A stretch of 15,915 bases of DNA from Clostridia bacterium (GCA_017615495.1 JAGAAA010000030.1:1-15915); one strand, 5' to 3'; positions 1-8,261 are shown, counted from the stretch's first letter. The notes: generated by a model not told the origin, from the sequence alone. Translations and numbers: made by a program.

Positions 1-3000
1 AGCAACAAGATCATCCCCATTACCGAATTTGTGCTGGTCGGATCGGATGCGGGCAACTACGTTGTCAAAGACACGAGCCAGACGCAAACCACCGCAAGCA
101 TTACCGCCCGTGAGATCACGGTTTCCGGCATCGCCGCGGAAGATAAGAACTACAATGGCAATACGACCGCAACGCTTTCGTACGCAAACGCCGTCCTTTC
201 CGGAAAAATTCAAGCGGACGATCTCAGCGTTACCGCAACGGGTACGTTTGACAGCAAAAACGCCGGCGAATCAAAGAGCGTTCAGATCTCTTTGTTGACG
301 CTTGCGGGCGAAGACGCAGGCAACTACGTTCTTGCGGCGGATGGGCAGCAGGAGGAAACGACTGCGACGATCTTCAGGCAGGCCATCGTGGTTTCCGGTA
401 TACAGCAGGGTTCCACGCAATCTCCGTATGTCAAAAAGACGTATGACGGTACGACAAGCATCACGATGACTTATTTCAACAGAAACAACATTATTTATAC
501 CGGTTTGGTGAGCGGCGAAACGCTTACGGTTACCTTTACCGCTACGCTGGATAATAAGTACCCCGGCGAAAATAAGACGGCGTATCTTTCCGATTTTGTT
601 CTCGGCGGCGATTACGCAGACAACTACGTCCTTGCGGCGGAAGGGCAACAGACGGAGGTCACCGGGCTGGTTGTCACTCAGAGACACCTCGACGCCGGCG
701 CCAACGGTTTGACCGCGTCAAGCAGCACAAGAGTTTACACCGGCGGCACCGAATTTATCTTCTATCCGGAAGATTACGTCGGATTTGCTTGGTATACCGG
801 CTCTTCCGGTCCCTGCGAGGGGGACGACGTGCGTCTTGACTACATCGTTTGGAAGGTGGCGAACAAAAACGTCGGACAAAAGTCAAGAAACACCAGCGCC
901 GGTAATTCTCTCACGTTCTATCTGACCGGCGCGGACGCCATGTGCTATAATGCCGGTCCCAAAGCGGGCTACAGCTATCTGTTTCCGTACAATTTCACCA
1001 TCGTGGCAAAAACCGTGAGCGTGACGGGCATCACCGCTTCCGACAAATCCTACGACGGCACCGTTTTTGCGCAAATCGACGTTTCAAACGCGGTTCTTTT
1101 GGGTCTGATTGCCGACGACGACGTATCGCTTACCAACGACGGCACGAGCGGGACTTTTGCGGATGCCGGCATCGGTGAAAACAAGATCGTTACCATCACC
1201 GGTTTTAGTTTGAGCGGTGAGGACGCAGGCAATTACTCCCTCAATCCTTGCCAAACGACGGCGAGCATTTCGCCCAAGGCGTTAAAGATCAAATCGGGCG
1301 TGACCGCAAGCAACAAGACCTACAACGGCACCACGGACGTCGTTCTCGACGCAACGAACGTGGTCATCACCGGGCTTGTGGGGGAGGAAACCGTCACCGT
1401 CACCGCGGCGGGCGCCTTTGCTGACGCAAATGTCGGTGCGGATAAGACCGTCAACATCACCGGGTTTACCTTAAGCGGCGAATACAGCGCGCATTACACG
1501 ATAGCGGCAAACGGCAACCAGACCACCGCCACCGCCACGATCAGCCCCAAAGAAATCACGATCACGGCGGATGATAAGACATCCGTTTACGGAGACGCGC
1601 TTGCGTCTTTGACGGCTACGCTGTCCGTTGATCTTATTGCGGGCGACGACGCAAGCACGGTTTACACCTTGACCAAAGAGGCAGGGCTTGGCAAAGGCTC
1701 TTATGTAATTACCGTCAACGTAGTGACAAACGATAATTACACCGTAACTGCGGTCAACGGTACCTATACGATCAGTGCGAAGGCGATCACCATCACGGCG
1801 AACGATAAGTCCTCTACCTACGGCGATGAGTTTGCGGTTTTGACGGCTACCTTGTCTACCGACCTTGCGCCGGGCGACAGCGCGAATGCGGTCTATACCT
1901 TGACCAAAGCGGCGGGCGTAACCGTAGGTTCTTACGAAATTACGGTCACCGGCATCAACCAAAACTACGACGTAACGCCGGTCAACGGAACTTACACGAT
2001 CAATGCGAAGGTCATCACCGTTACCGCGGACGATAAGTCCACCACCTACGGTGACGCGCTTGCTGCCTTGACGGCAACCTTGTCTGCGGAGCTCGTAGCA
2101 GGTGACAGCGCGGATGCGGTTTACACCTTGACCAAAGCGGACGGCGTTAACAAAGGCACCTATGCGATCACGGTAGGCGTGGTTGCAAACGATAATTACA
2201 GCGTGACGGCGGTCAACGGCACTTATACGATCAACGCGAAGGAAATTACCGTCATGGCGGATAATAAGTCCACCATCTACGGCGAAGCTCTCGCTGACCT
2301 AACTGCAACCTTGTCTGCGGAGCTCGTGACGGGTGACAACGCGGATGACGTTTATACTCTGACCAAAGCGGCAGGGGTGAACAAAGGTTCCTATGTGATC
2401 ACGGTCAACGTAGTTGCTAACGACAATTACAAGGTGACGGCGGTCAACGGTACTTATACGATCAACGCAAAAGAGATCACCGTCACGGCTGACGACAAGT
2501 CCTCCACTTACGGCGACGCTCTTGCGGTTTTGACGGCAACGTTGTCTACCGACCTCGTGACGGGCGACAGCGCGGATTCCGTCTACACTTTGACCAAAGC
2601 GGAGGGATCAAACAAAGGCGCTTATGTGATTACGGTCACCGGCATCAACCAAAACTACGACCTGACTGCGGTCAACGGCACTTACACGATCAACGCAAAA
2701 GAGATCACCGTCACGGCGGACGATAAGTCCACCACCTACGGTGACGCGCTTGCTCCCCTGACGGCTACTTTATCTGCGGGGCTCGTAGCAGGTGACAACG
2801 CGGATGACGTTTATACTCTGACCAAAGCGGCAGGGGTGAACAAAGGTTCCTACGTGATCACGGTAAACGTGGTTACCAACGACAATTACAAGGTGACCGC
2901 AGTTAACGGCACTTATACGATCAACGCAAAGGCAATCACCGTCACGGCGGATAATAAGTTCACCACCTACGGTGACGCGCTCGCTGCTTTGACTGCGACC

Positions 3001-6000
3001 TTGTCTGTGGATCTCGTATCGGGTGACAGCGCGGATGACGTTTACACCTTGACCAAGGAGGAGGGCGCGGATAAAGGCGCTTATACGATCACGGTCAACG
3101 TAGTGGCAAACGATAATTACACCGTAACTGCGGTCAACGGTACTTATATAATCACCGTGAAGCCCATCACCGTTACGGCGGACGACAAGTCCTCCACTTA
3201 CGGCGACGCTCTTGCGGCTTTGACGGCAACGTTGTCTGCGGCTCTCGTGACGGGCGACACTGCGGATGAGGTCTATACCTTAACGAAAGCGGCAGGCGCG
3301 AACAAAGGCACCTATGCGATCACGGTCAACGTAGTTGCTAACGACAATTACAAGGTGACGGCGGTCAACGGCACCTATACGATCAACGCAAGGCCCATCA
3401 CGATCACCGCGGATAGCAAATCTCTCACGTACGGCGCCGTTCTCCTTCCCTTGACGGCAACGTTGAGCGAGGACCTCGTAGCGGGGGACAACGCGGCTGA
3501 CGTTTACACTTTGACAAGGGAGGAAGGTACAAACGTAGGTTCTTACGCGATCACGGTCATCGGCATCAACCAAAACTACGACGTGACGGCGGTTGCGGGC
3601 ACCTATACGATCAATGCGAAGAATATCGCCGGCGCGACGGTCAACCTTGACGATAGCGAATTCGTTTACAACGGATCCGATCAAACCAAAGGCGTACTCT
3701 CCGTCGTCATTGATGGAATGTACGTTACTTATACGACGAGCGGCAACGTTCAAAAGCACGCGGGCGACTATACGTTGACCGTTTCCGGTAATGGTAACTT
3801 TACCGGCGAGGCAACGGCGGATTGGTCCATTGCGCGCAAAACGATCGTTCCGGAATTGTGGATCGGAAACGATCAGCAAAGCGGAAACACCTATACCAAG
3901 ACCTATGACGGAGAAGCCATCGCGGTTTCCGTTAAGGCTTTCAACGCGGAGGCAAACGAGTTTGTCCTTTTCCAAGGCAATTCCGATAAGGTGACCGTTG
4001 CGGACAGCGGCTCTTACGCGGTGCAAGCGGGCAATTACGCCACTTTGCCCGGTGGGGATGCGTTGGATTACTGCGTAGAAAGCTCCGTAACCTTTACTTG
4101 GACGATCAACGCAAGAGAGATCACGGTCACGGCGGACGACAAGTCCTCCACCTACGGCGACGCGCTTGCCTCTTTGACGGCAACGTTGTCCACGGATCTT
4201 GGTGCGGGAGACAGCGCGGACGACGTTTACACTTTAACAAAAGCGGAGGGCGCGGATAAAGGCACCTATGCGATCACGGTAAACGTGGTTGCCAACGACA
4301 ATTACAGCGTGACTGCGGTCAACGGCACTTATACGATCAACGCGAAAAACATCGCCGGCGCAACGGTCACCCTTGCCGAAACCTCGCTCGTTTTCAACGG
4401 ATACACTCAAACGGCAGAAGTTTCCTCCGTCGTCATTGACGGATTGACCGCTACCTATACGACGAGCGGCAACGTTCAAGTGCATGCGGGCAACTACGCG
4501 TTGACCGTTTCCGGTAATGGGAACTTTACCGGTACGGCAACGGCGGATTGGGCGATTTCCCCGCGCACGCTTACGGCGTATATGATGATCAACGGAAACG
4601 CGTTGTCCGGAAACCGCAAAGACGCTTCCTTCGTCTACGACGGTGTGGAGAGGACCTTCCTCGTAAGAGGCGCGTTTATAAACGACGTTGTGGTTTTCGC
4701 TACGGAAACTTTGACGGACGTCGGCTCGGGACGCTGTGACGTGGAAGCCGGCGATTATGCCGCAGATGGCGCGCACAACGACTACCACTTTGAGGCTGCG
4801 ACCTTTACTTGGGAGATCACCAAAGCGGATTACGATATGTCGGGCGTGACCTTTGAAGATGCCGCCAAGCAGTATACCGGCGCGGCGCAAGGTTTGACGA
4901 TCGGCGGAACGCTTCCGACCGGTTTGGACGGCGTGCAAGTGACCGTTTCGTACGACGGCGCGGCGACCAACGTTTCGGACGGCGCCGTAAAAGTGACGGC
5001 TACCTTTGCCACCACCAGCCCCAACTACAACGCTCCGGCAAAGAAAGAGGCCTACGTCACGATCACCAAAGCAACCTTTGACGTAAGCGGCGTTACCTTT
5101 GCGGACGCAACTTACACCTACGACGGCAGCGCAAGATCCATCCTCATCGGCGCGGCGTTAAACGACGAGATCAGCGTTTCGTACGAGGGCAACGGTCAAA
5201 CGAACGTCGGGACTTATCCCGTCACGGCAAAGTTTACCGTCAGCAACAACTACAACGCCATTGATAATATGACCGCGACGCTTACCATCACAAAGGCAAG
5301 GTACGATATGACGGGCGTTACTTTCGCAAACGTGGACGTGGTTTACGACGGCGCGGCAAAGACTGCGGTCATTGCGGGCAATTTGCCTGCCGGCGTGACG
5401 GTTGCGTACGCAAACAACACCTTGACCGACGTTGGCGCGATCACTGCGACGGCTACCTTCACCGGTGACAGCGACAATTATGAAGCGATTGCCGATATGA
5501 CCGCGACCATCACGATCGCAAAGGCGACCTACGATATGACGGGCATCGTCTTTGCCGACGTGACCGCTACCTATGACGGACAGGCGCACGTAGCCGTGAT
5601 CAGCGGCAATCTGCCCACGGGTGTGACGGTCGCCTACCGTAACAACAGCCGTACCGACGTTGGCGCGCAGACCGCGACGGCAACTTTTGCGGGCAACGCA
5701 AACTACAACGCCATCGCCGATATGACCGCGACGATCCTCATCAAAGCTGCCGTGACGACGGACGAAGAGGGCAAAGCGATCAAGACCTACGAAAAAGGCT
5801 TCACCGCCGCGGACCTCTCCTCCGAAGAGGGCGTAAGCGTTAAAGAATTGTTTGCGACCGCACAAGCGGATGCTTCCGACGAGACGACGGAAAAGAACGT
5901 TAAGATCACCGTGGACAACGCGGAAGCGGGCGTCGTGACGATCGTCTTTGACGCCGCGGCGATCGACGCGATCGCCGGCCTGAACAGCGCTGACTTGCGT

Positions 6001-6411
6001 TTGAGCGTGGTTTCCGGCGAAGGCGTCGCCGCGATGGAAAAAGAAAGCTTGAAAGGCGCGGAAATGGTCATCAGCATTTCTCTTGCCGAAGAGGCCGTTG
6101 CGTTTGGCGAAAACGGGCAAGCGACGCTTTCCTTCGACTTTGATAAAAAGGCACCTAAGGGCATGGTCGGAAAGGTCTACTACGTGGATGCAAACGGCAA
6201 TCGTACCGATATGAAAGCGGCATTCGACGGTGGCAAGGTCACCTTTAGCACCGGACACTTCTCCGATTATATCGTCGTCTTTGAAAAGGAAGGCAAAGGG
6301 CTCTCCGGCGGCGCTATCGCGGGGATCGTGATCGGTTGCGTGGCGTTCCTGGCGCTCGCCGCGTTTGGCGTGATCTTCTTCCTGCGTAAGAAGGGCATCC
6401 TCGCAAAGTGA
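1..6411 (+). CDS. Giant YDG/MBG-repeat surface protein, 5' end outside window
   Basis: The frame is open from base 1 to a TGA at 6409-6411 (2136 codons), with no signal peptide or start in view; the GTG at 31 is internal. Nearly all of it is beta-rich repeats of about 70-100 residues: four YDG-type modules (109-1548, with a divergent stretch at 682-1008), nine tandem YGD-type MBG modules (1549-3618), a duplicated three-module block (3391-4821), then four modules with a YDMTGVTF-like opening (4822-5745). A non-repeat domain follows (5746-6300), then a Gly-rich hydrophobic helix (about 6307-6384) and a short basic tail with RKK. No LPXTG is visible, so anchoring is probably by this helix. YDG and MBG modules are known from large secreted or surface proteins of bacteria; adhesion or a stalk role is inferred, and no catalytic domain is seen. 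Its promoter lies upstream. Confidence 0.88.
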   Translation, partial: SNKIIPITEFVLVGSDAGNYVVKDTSQTQTTASITAREITVSGIAAEDKNYNGNTTATLSYANAVLSGKIQADDLSVTATGTFDSKNAGESKSVQISLLTLAGEDAGNYVLAADGQQEETTATIFRQAIVVSGIQQGSTQSPYVKKTYDGTTSITMTYFNRNNIIYTGLVSGETLTVTFTATLDNKYPGENKTAYLSDFVLGGDYADNYVLAAEGQQTEVTGLVVTQRHLDAGANGLTASSSTRVYTGGTEFIFYPEDYVGFAWYTGSSGPCEGDDVRLDYIVWKVANKNVGQKSRNTSAGNSLTFYLTGADAMCYNAGPKAGYSYLFPYNFTIVAKTVSVTGITASDKSYDGTVFAQIDVSNAVLLGLIADDDVSLTNDGTSGTFADAGIGENKIVTITGFSLSGEDAGNYSLNPCQTTASISPKALKIKSGVTASNKTYNGTTDVVLDATNVVITGLVGEETVTVTAAGAFADANVGADKTVNITGFTLSGEYSAHYTIAANGNQTTATATISPKEITITADDKTSVYGDALASLTATLSVDLIAGDDASTVYTLTKEAGLGKGSYVITVNVVTNDNYTVTAVNGTYTISAKAITITANDKSSTYGDEFAVLTATLSTDLAPGDSANAVYTLTKAAGVTVGSYEITVTGINQNYDVTPVNGTYTINAKVITVTADDKSTTYGDALAALTATLSAELVAGDSADAVYTLTKADGVNKGTYAITVGVVANDNYSVTAVNGTYTINAKEITVMADNKSTIYGEALADLTATLSAELVTGDNADDVYTLTKAAGVNKGSYVITVNVVANDNYKVTAVNGTYTINAKEITVTADDKSSTYGDALAVLTATLSTDLVTGDSADSVYTLTKAEGSNKGAYVITVTGINQNYDLTAVNGTYTINAKEITVTADDKSTTYGDALAPLTATLSAGLVAGDNADDVYTLTKAAGVNKGSYVITVNVVTNDNYKVTAVNGTYTINAKAITVTADNKFTTYGDALAALTATLSVDLVSGDSADDVYTLTKEEGADKGAYTITVNVVANDNYTVTAVNGTYIITVKPITVTADDKSSTYGDALAALTATLSAALVTGDTADEVYTLTKAAGANKGTYAITVNVVANDNYKVTAVNGTYTINARPITITADSKSLTYGAVLLPLTATLSEDLVAGDNAADVYTLTREEGTNVGSYAITVIGINQNYDVTAVAGTYTINAKNIAGATVNLDDSEFVYNGSDQTKGVLSVVIDGMYVTYTTSGNVQKHAGDYTLTVSGNGNFTGEATADWSIARKTIVPELWIGNDQQSGNTYTKTYDGEAIAVSVKAFNAEANEFVLFQGNSDKVTVADSGSYAVQAGNYATLPGGDALDYCVESSVTFTWTINAREITVTADDKSSTYGDALASLTATLSTDLGAGDSADDVYTLTKAEGADKGTYAITVNVVANDNYSVTAVNGTYTINAKNIAGATVTLAETSLVFNGYTQTAEVSSVVIDGLTATYTTSGNVQVHAGNYALTVSGNGNFTGTATADWAISPRTLTAYMMINGNALSGNRKDASFVYDGVERTFLVRGAFINDVVVFATETLTDVGSGRCDVEAGDYAADGAHNDYHFEAATFTWEITKADYDMSGVTFEDAAKQYTGAAQGLTIGGTLPTGLDGVQVTVSYDGAATNVSDGAVKVTATFATTSPNYNAPAKKEAYVTITKATFDVSGVTFADATYTYDGSARSILIGAALNDEISVSYEGNGQTNVGTYPVTAKFTVSNNYNAIDNMTATLTITKARYDMTGVTFANVDVVYDGAAKTAVIAGNLPAGVTVAYANNTLTDVGAITATATFTGDSDNYEAIADMTATITIAKATYDMTGIVFADVTATYDGQAHVAVISGNLPTGVTVAYRNNSRTDVGAQTATATFAGNANYNAIADMTATILIKAAVTTDEEGKAIKTYEKGFTAADLSSEEGVSVKELFATAQADASDETTEKNVKITVDNAEAGVVTIVFDAAAIDAIAGLNSADLRLSVVSGEGVAAMEKESLKGAEMVISISLAEEAVAFGENGQATLSFDFDKKAPKGMVGKVYYVDANGNRTDMKAAFDGGKVTFSTGHFSDYIVVFEKEGKGLSGGAIAGIVIGCVAFLALAAFGVIFFLRKKGILAK
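109..1548 (+). repeat. Four YDG-type modules, with an interrupting divergent segment
   Basis: Modules at 109-375, 376-681, 1009-1275 and 1276-1548 share an opening of the form VSGI-x-ASDK-x-YDGTT, a central GL/GE turn, and an ending of the form LSGEDAGNY followed by TTATI. The first has YNG in place of YDG and the second carries an extra few residues before its YDG. The intervening 682-1008 segment is aromatic-rich and contains two cysteines (codons at about 814 and 943), which are rare elsewhere in this protein; it looks like a diverged or unrelated module. Confidence 0.75.
1549..3618 (+). repeat. Nine tandem 76-77-residue MBG (YGD-type) modules
   Basis: Unit starts are 1549, 1780, 2008, 2239, 2470, 2698, 2929, 3160 and 3391, giving exact 231-base or 228-base units. 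The shared pattern is KEITVTADDKSSTYGDALA, then LTATLS, GD-x-AD-x-VYTLTK, KG-x-Y-x-ITV, and a closing VTAVNGTYTINA. Six units carry a VVANDNY-like or VVTNDNY-like turn (77 residues); the units starting at 1780, 2470 and 3391 carry GINQNYD instead (76 residues). A tenth unit with the longer form lies apart at 4114-4344. High nucleotide similarity between units indicates expansion by duplication within the gene. Confidence 0.9.
3391..4821 (+). repeat. Duplicated three-module block (about 0.7 kb each)
   Basis: Two consecutive blocks have the same order of three different modules. Block 1 is an MBG unit (3391-3618), a 72-residue module opening KNIAGATV (3619-3834), and a module with SGN, YDG and a closing TFTW (3835-4113). 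Block 2 is an MBG unit (4114-4344), a second 72-residue KNIAGATV module (4345-4560) and a second SGN/YDG/TFTW module (4561-4821). The two KNIAGATV modules share YTTSGNVQ, HAG and LTVSGNGNFTG. The third modules are much more diverged from each other than the second ones. Confidence 0.8.
4822..5745 (+). repeat. Four tandem YDM-type modules near the C terminus
   Basis: Modules start at 4822, 5068, 5293 and 5521 (246, 225, 228 and 225 bases). Each opens with KA-x-YDM-x-GV-x-F or a close variant, contains a YDG or YTG, then GNLP-x-GV or an equivalent, a T(N/D)VG turn, and ends with NYNAI-x-DMTAT and a short strand. The first is the most diverged and lacks the DMTAT ending. They are distinct from the YGD-type units upstream but are probably the same beta-sandwich class. 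Confidence 0.75.
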
Positions 6412-6417
6412 TCAAAA

Positions 6418-6444
6418 GAGGCGTCGCTTAAAGCGCGGCGCCTC
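6418..6444 (+). terminator. GC-rich hairpin after the surface protein gene
   Basis: The arms 6418-6427 (GAGGCGTCGC) and 6435-6444 (GCGGCGCCTC) pair over 10 positions with one G-U, around a 7-base loop. The T-run after it is poor, so termination may rely on the bidirectional hairpin 25 bases further on. Confidence 0.45.
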
Positions 6445-6468
6445 ATTCCTTTGCGGAAAATGCATTAA

Positions 6469-6494
6469 AAAAAGATGGCAATTGCCATCTTTTT
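6469..6494. terminator. Bidirectional rho-independent terminator
   Basis: A perfect 26-base palindrome has the core GATGGCAATTGCCATC flanked by an A-run on the left and a T-run on the right. It lies between the stop of the surface protein (6411) and the stop of the minus-strand permease (6523), so it can end transcripts from both sides; a T-run is present in either direction. Confidence 0.85.
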
Positions 6495-6522
6495 GTTTTA
6501 TCTTTTTAAGCCGATCTTTAGA

Positions 6523-7302
6523 TCATTTTTCACTCGTGCGGTTGACGAAGAAACCGATCGCACCGGCGGCGACCAAGACGACGGCGCCAACGAGGAAGCC
6601 TATCCAAACTTCCTTCCAAGCGACGTCCGCTTGCGAAAGGATGGTCAGGCGACCCTCCAGCCAATAATCGGAAAGGGAGATCTTGTCCGACTTAAGCGCC
6701 GCGTTTCCGAGGGTGAGAAGCAGCCCGACAAGCAGCGGCCCGATGATGGAGGCGGCAATGCTTGCCCCCGTCTTTTTGACGGAGATGGCGACCGCAAAGT
6801 AAATGGCAACGTAGGCAAGCAAGACCACGAGTTCCGCAGAGAGGGAGCCGACGTAGTTTTTGCCCATCGTGCCCACTTTGCCAAAGAGCGCTTTGCCCAT
6901 CGCAAAGGAGAACAGGGCGCAAACCAAAATCATCATCAAACCCGCCGCAAAGGTGGAAATACACTTGGAGAAAAACACTTCATCGCGCGAATTGCCTTTG
7001 GAATAAACGTTTTTGATGATGTCGCTGGAATAATCCTCGGTGACGAAGATGGAGATGAAAATGGCAAGGATGGTGGTCAGGGACGAGGACGGCACGCTTT
7101 TTAACATCGAAAAAGAGGTGGGCAATTGCAGAGCCGCAGCCTCCGCGACGCCGGCGTACTCTTCGGAAGTAGCCGCCATGTTGAGCAACATTTTGGTTGC
7201 GGCGGCGCTGATGACGATCATTGCCAAAGCGATGACCAAACAAATGTAAAATGATTTTGCCCGAAACAGGCGACGAAATTCAAGACGCAACAAATCTGTC
7301 AT
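6523..7302 (-). CDS. ABC-2 type exporter permease
   Basis: This 259-residue integral membrane protein has about six hydrophobic spans, at roughly residues 17-38, 75-92, 112-135, 153-175, 180-198 and 230-252. The short basic cytoplasmic N terminus (LRLEFRRLFRAKSFY) and an SDIIKNVYSKGNSR segment after span 2 are typical of ABC-2 permeases in BcrA/BcrB-like and multidrug exporters. The ATG follows the stop of the upstream ATPase gene by one base (TGA-T-ATG), so the two are translationally coupled and should form one transporter. The substrate cannot be read from sequence; peptide antibiotic resistance or lipid export are the usual roles in this family. The stop is followed by a strong terminator. 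Confidence 0.88.
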   Translation of the reverse strand: MTDLLRLEFRRLFRAKSFYICLVIALAMIVISAAATKMLLNMAATSEEYAGVAEAAALQLPTSFSMLKSVPSSSLTTILAIFISIFVTEDYSSDIIKNVYSKGNSRDEVFFSKCISTFAAGLMMILVCALFSFAMGKALFGKVGTMGKNYVGSLSAELVVLLAYVAIYFAVAISVKKTGASIAASIIGPLLVGLLLTLGNAALKSDKISLSDYWLEGRLTILSQADVAWKEVWIGFLVGAVVLVAAGAIGFFVNRTSEK

Positions 7303-7303
7303 A

Positions 7304-8194
7304 TCAGTGTCCCAACCTTTTGATGAAATATTCTTCGAATCCGTTGCTGTGTACGGAAAGCTCCGAGACGCTCAGCCCGTTTGAAACGAGCAACGTGTTG
7401 ATCTCGGCGGCGCGCTCGATGCCGTCGCGCAGGAGAAGGGAAGTTCTTTTGACTTTGAGATCCGAAAAACCCTTTTCGGTAAGCAGGGCGGCGGCCTTCT
7501 CGAGGTCGTCCACGACGATTTTGAGCCCGTCGTGGCACCGGGAGGTCAGTTCCTCGGCGGAAATTTCCTCCACGAGTTTGCCGTCGTTGATGATGCCGTA
7601 GGCGGTGGCTATCTTGCCAAGCTCGTCCAACAGGTGGCTGGAGATCATGAAGGTGACGCCTTTTTCCTTGTTCAATTTAAGGATCAAATCACGGATCTCC
7701 TTGATGCCCGCGGGGTCCAAGCCGTTGATGGGCTCGTCCAAGATCAAAAGTTCCGGATCACCGAGAAGGGCTATCGCGATGCCGAGCCTTTGCTTCATAC
7801 CAAGCGAAAACGCGCCTGCCTTTTTGCTTCCGACGGTGCCCAGACCGACGAAGTTCAAGAGCTCATTGATCTCCTCATCCGTGCCGCCGGCAAGGTAAGA
7901 AAAGCGCTTCATGTTCTCGTACGCCGTGCAGTTTTTGTAGATGCCGGGCGCTTCGATCAAAGAGCCGATGCGGCGGCGCTCTGCGGCAAGGTCCTTAGAG
8001 CCAAAGAGGGTGATCTCTCCTTCCGTAGGCGCGATGATGCCGAGGAGCATCTTCATTGCGGTGGTTTTCCCCGCGCCGTTTTTGCCGATCAATCCGTAGA
8101 TAGCACCTTTTTCAACGTGCATATCCGCTTTGTTTACGGCGGTTTTGTTGGGGAATCTTTTTGTCAGGGATCTCGTTTCGATCACGTATTCCAT
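7304..8194 (-). CDS. ABC exporter ATP-binding protein, BcrA-like
   Basis: This 296-residue cytoplasmic ATPase powers the permease encoded directly downstream. Visible motifs are Walker A GKNGAGKTT (residues 37-45), signature SLGMKQ (130-135), Walker B LLILDEP (149-155) and the H-loop histidine at 187. The Q-loop region reads GSLIEAPGIY, with Glu at 81 where many ABC proteins have Gln; this is usual in the bacitracin/lantibiotic-type subfamily. About 80 residues after the H-loop form the C-terminal accessory part of this subfamily. The start is the ATG at 8194, with GGAGG at 8204-8200 five bases before it. It is the first gene of a two-gene operon divergent from a TetR regulator. Confidence 0.93.
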   Translation of the reverse strand: MEYVIETRSLTKRFPNKTAVNKADMHVEKGAIYGLIGKNGAGKTTAMKMLLGIIAPTEGEITLFGSKDLAAERRRIGSLIEAPGIYKNCTAYENMKRFSYLAGGTDEEINELLNFVGLGTVGSKKAGAFSLGMKQRLGIAIALLGDPELLILDEPINGLDPAGIKEIRDLILKLNKEKGVTFMISSHLLDELGKIATAYGIINDGKLVEEISAEELTSRCHDGLKIVVDDLEKAAALLTEKGFSDLKVKRTSLLLRDGIERAAEINTLLVSNGLSVSELSVHSNGFEEYFIKRLGH

Positions 8195-8207
8195 AAAGTC
8201 CTCCGTC

Positions 8208-8236
8208 TTGACAAAAATTATATTTGATCCTATTAT
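8208..8236 (+). promoter_or_regulatory. Promoter of the TetR-family regulator gene
   Basis: TTGACA at 8208-8213, a 17-base spacer, and TATTAT at 8231-8236 (5 of 6 matches). It lies back to back with the exporter promoter and the two -10 boxes cover the same bases, so the polymerase cannot occupy both at once. Confidence 0.82.
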
Positions 8237-8261
8237 ATAGGTGACAGGTGTTTCTTGTCAA
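8232..8261 (-). promoter_or_regulatory. Promoter of the ABC exporter operon
   Basis: Reading the minus strand, TTGACA at 8261-8256 is followed after 18 bases by TATAAT at 8237-8232. Both hexamers are perfect sigma-A consensus. The -10 overlaps the -10 of the divergent regulator promoter. Confidence 0.85.
8242..8260. promoter_or_regulatory. Candidate TetR operator (imperfect inverted repeat)
   Basis: TGACA at 8242-8246 and TGTCA at 8256-8260 form a dyad around a 9-base centre that adds one further pair. The 19-base site covers the expected transcription start of the regulator gene and most of the -35 box of the exporter promoter, where a repressor would block both. One half coincides with the -35 hexamer, so some of the symmetry may be accidental. 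Confidence 0.45.

Noticed and set aside
31..33. GTG at 31 as the start of the giant protein gene
   Set aside because: The frame is open from base 1 and the first visible codons are mid-module (YDG-like ending DAGNY), so the gene begins upstream of the window.
1549..3618. Regular spacing suggesting a CRISPR array or a DNA-level tandem repeat
   Set aside because: The period is an exact multiple of three, the frame is kept throughout, and variation is largely conservative; it is a coding protein repeat.
5158..6258. Long antisense open frame (366 codons) opposite the 3' part of the surface protein gene, and similar ones at 1471-1962, 3280-4026 and 4234-4938
   Set aside because: They are opposite a repeat-rich, GC-biased frame that keeps the reverse frame free of stops. 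The translations are His/Arg/Val-rich and low in complexity, with no ribosome sites or family motifs.
6475..7104. Plus-strand open frame of 209 codons opposite the permease gene
   Set aside because: It is antisense to a clear membrane protein gene, starts inside the bidirectional terminator, and its translation is an Asp/Gly/Arg-rich shadow.
7532..8227. Plus-strand open frame of 231 codons opposite the ABC ATPase gene
   Set aside because: It lies fully over Walker A, signature and Walker B on the other strand and runs into the regulator promoter; no ribosome site.
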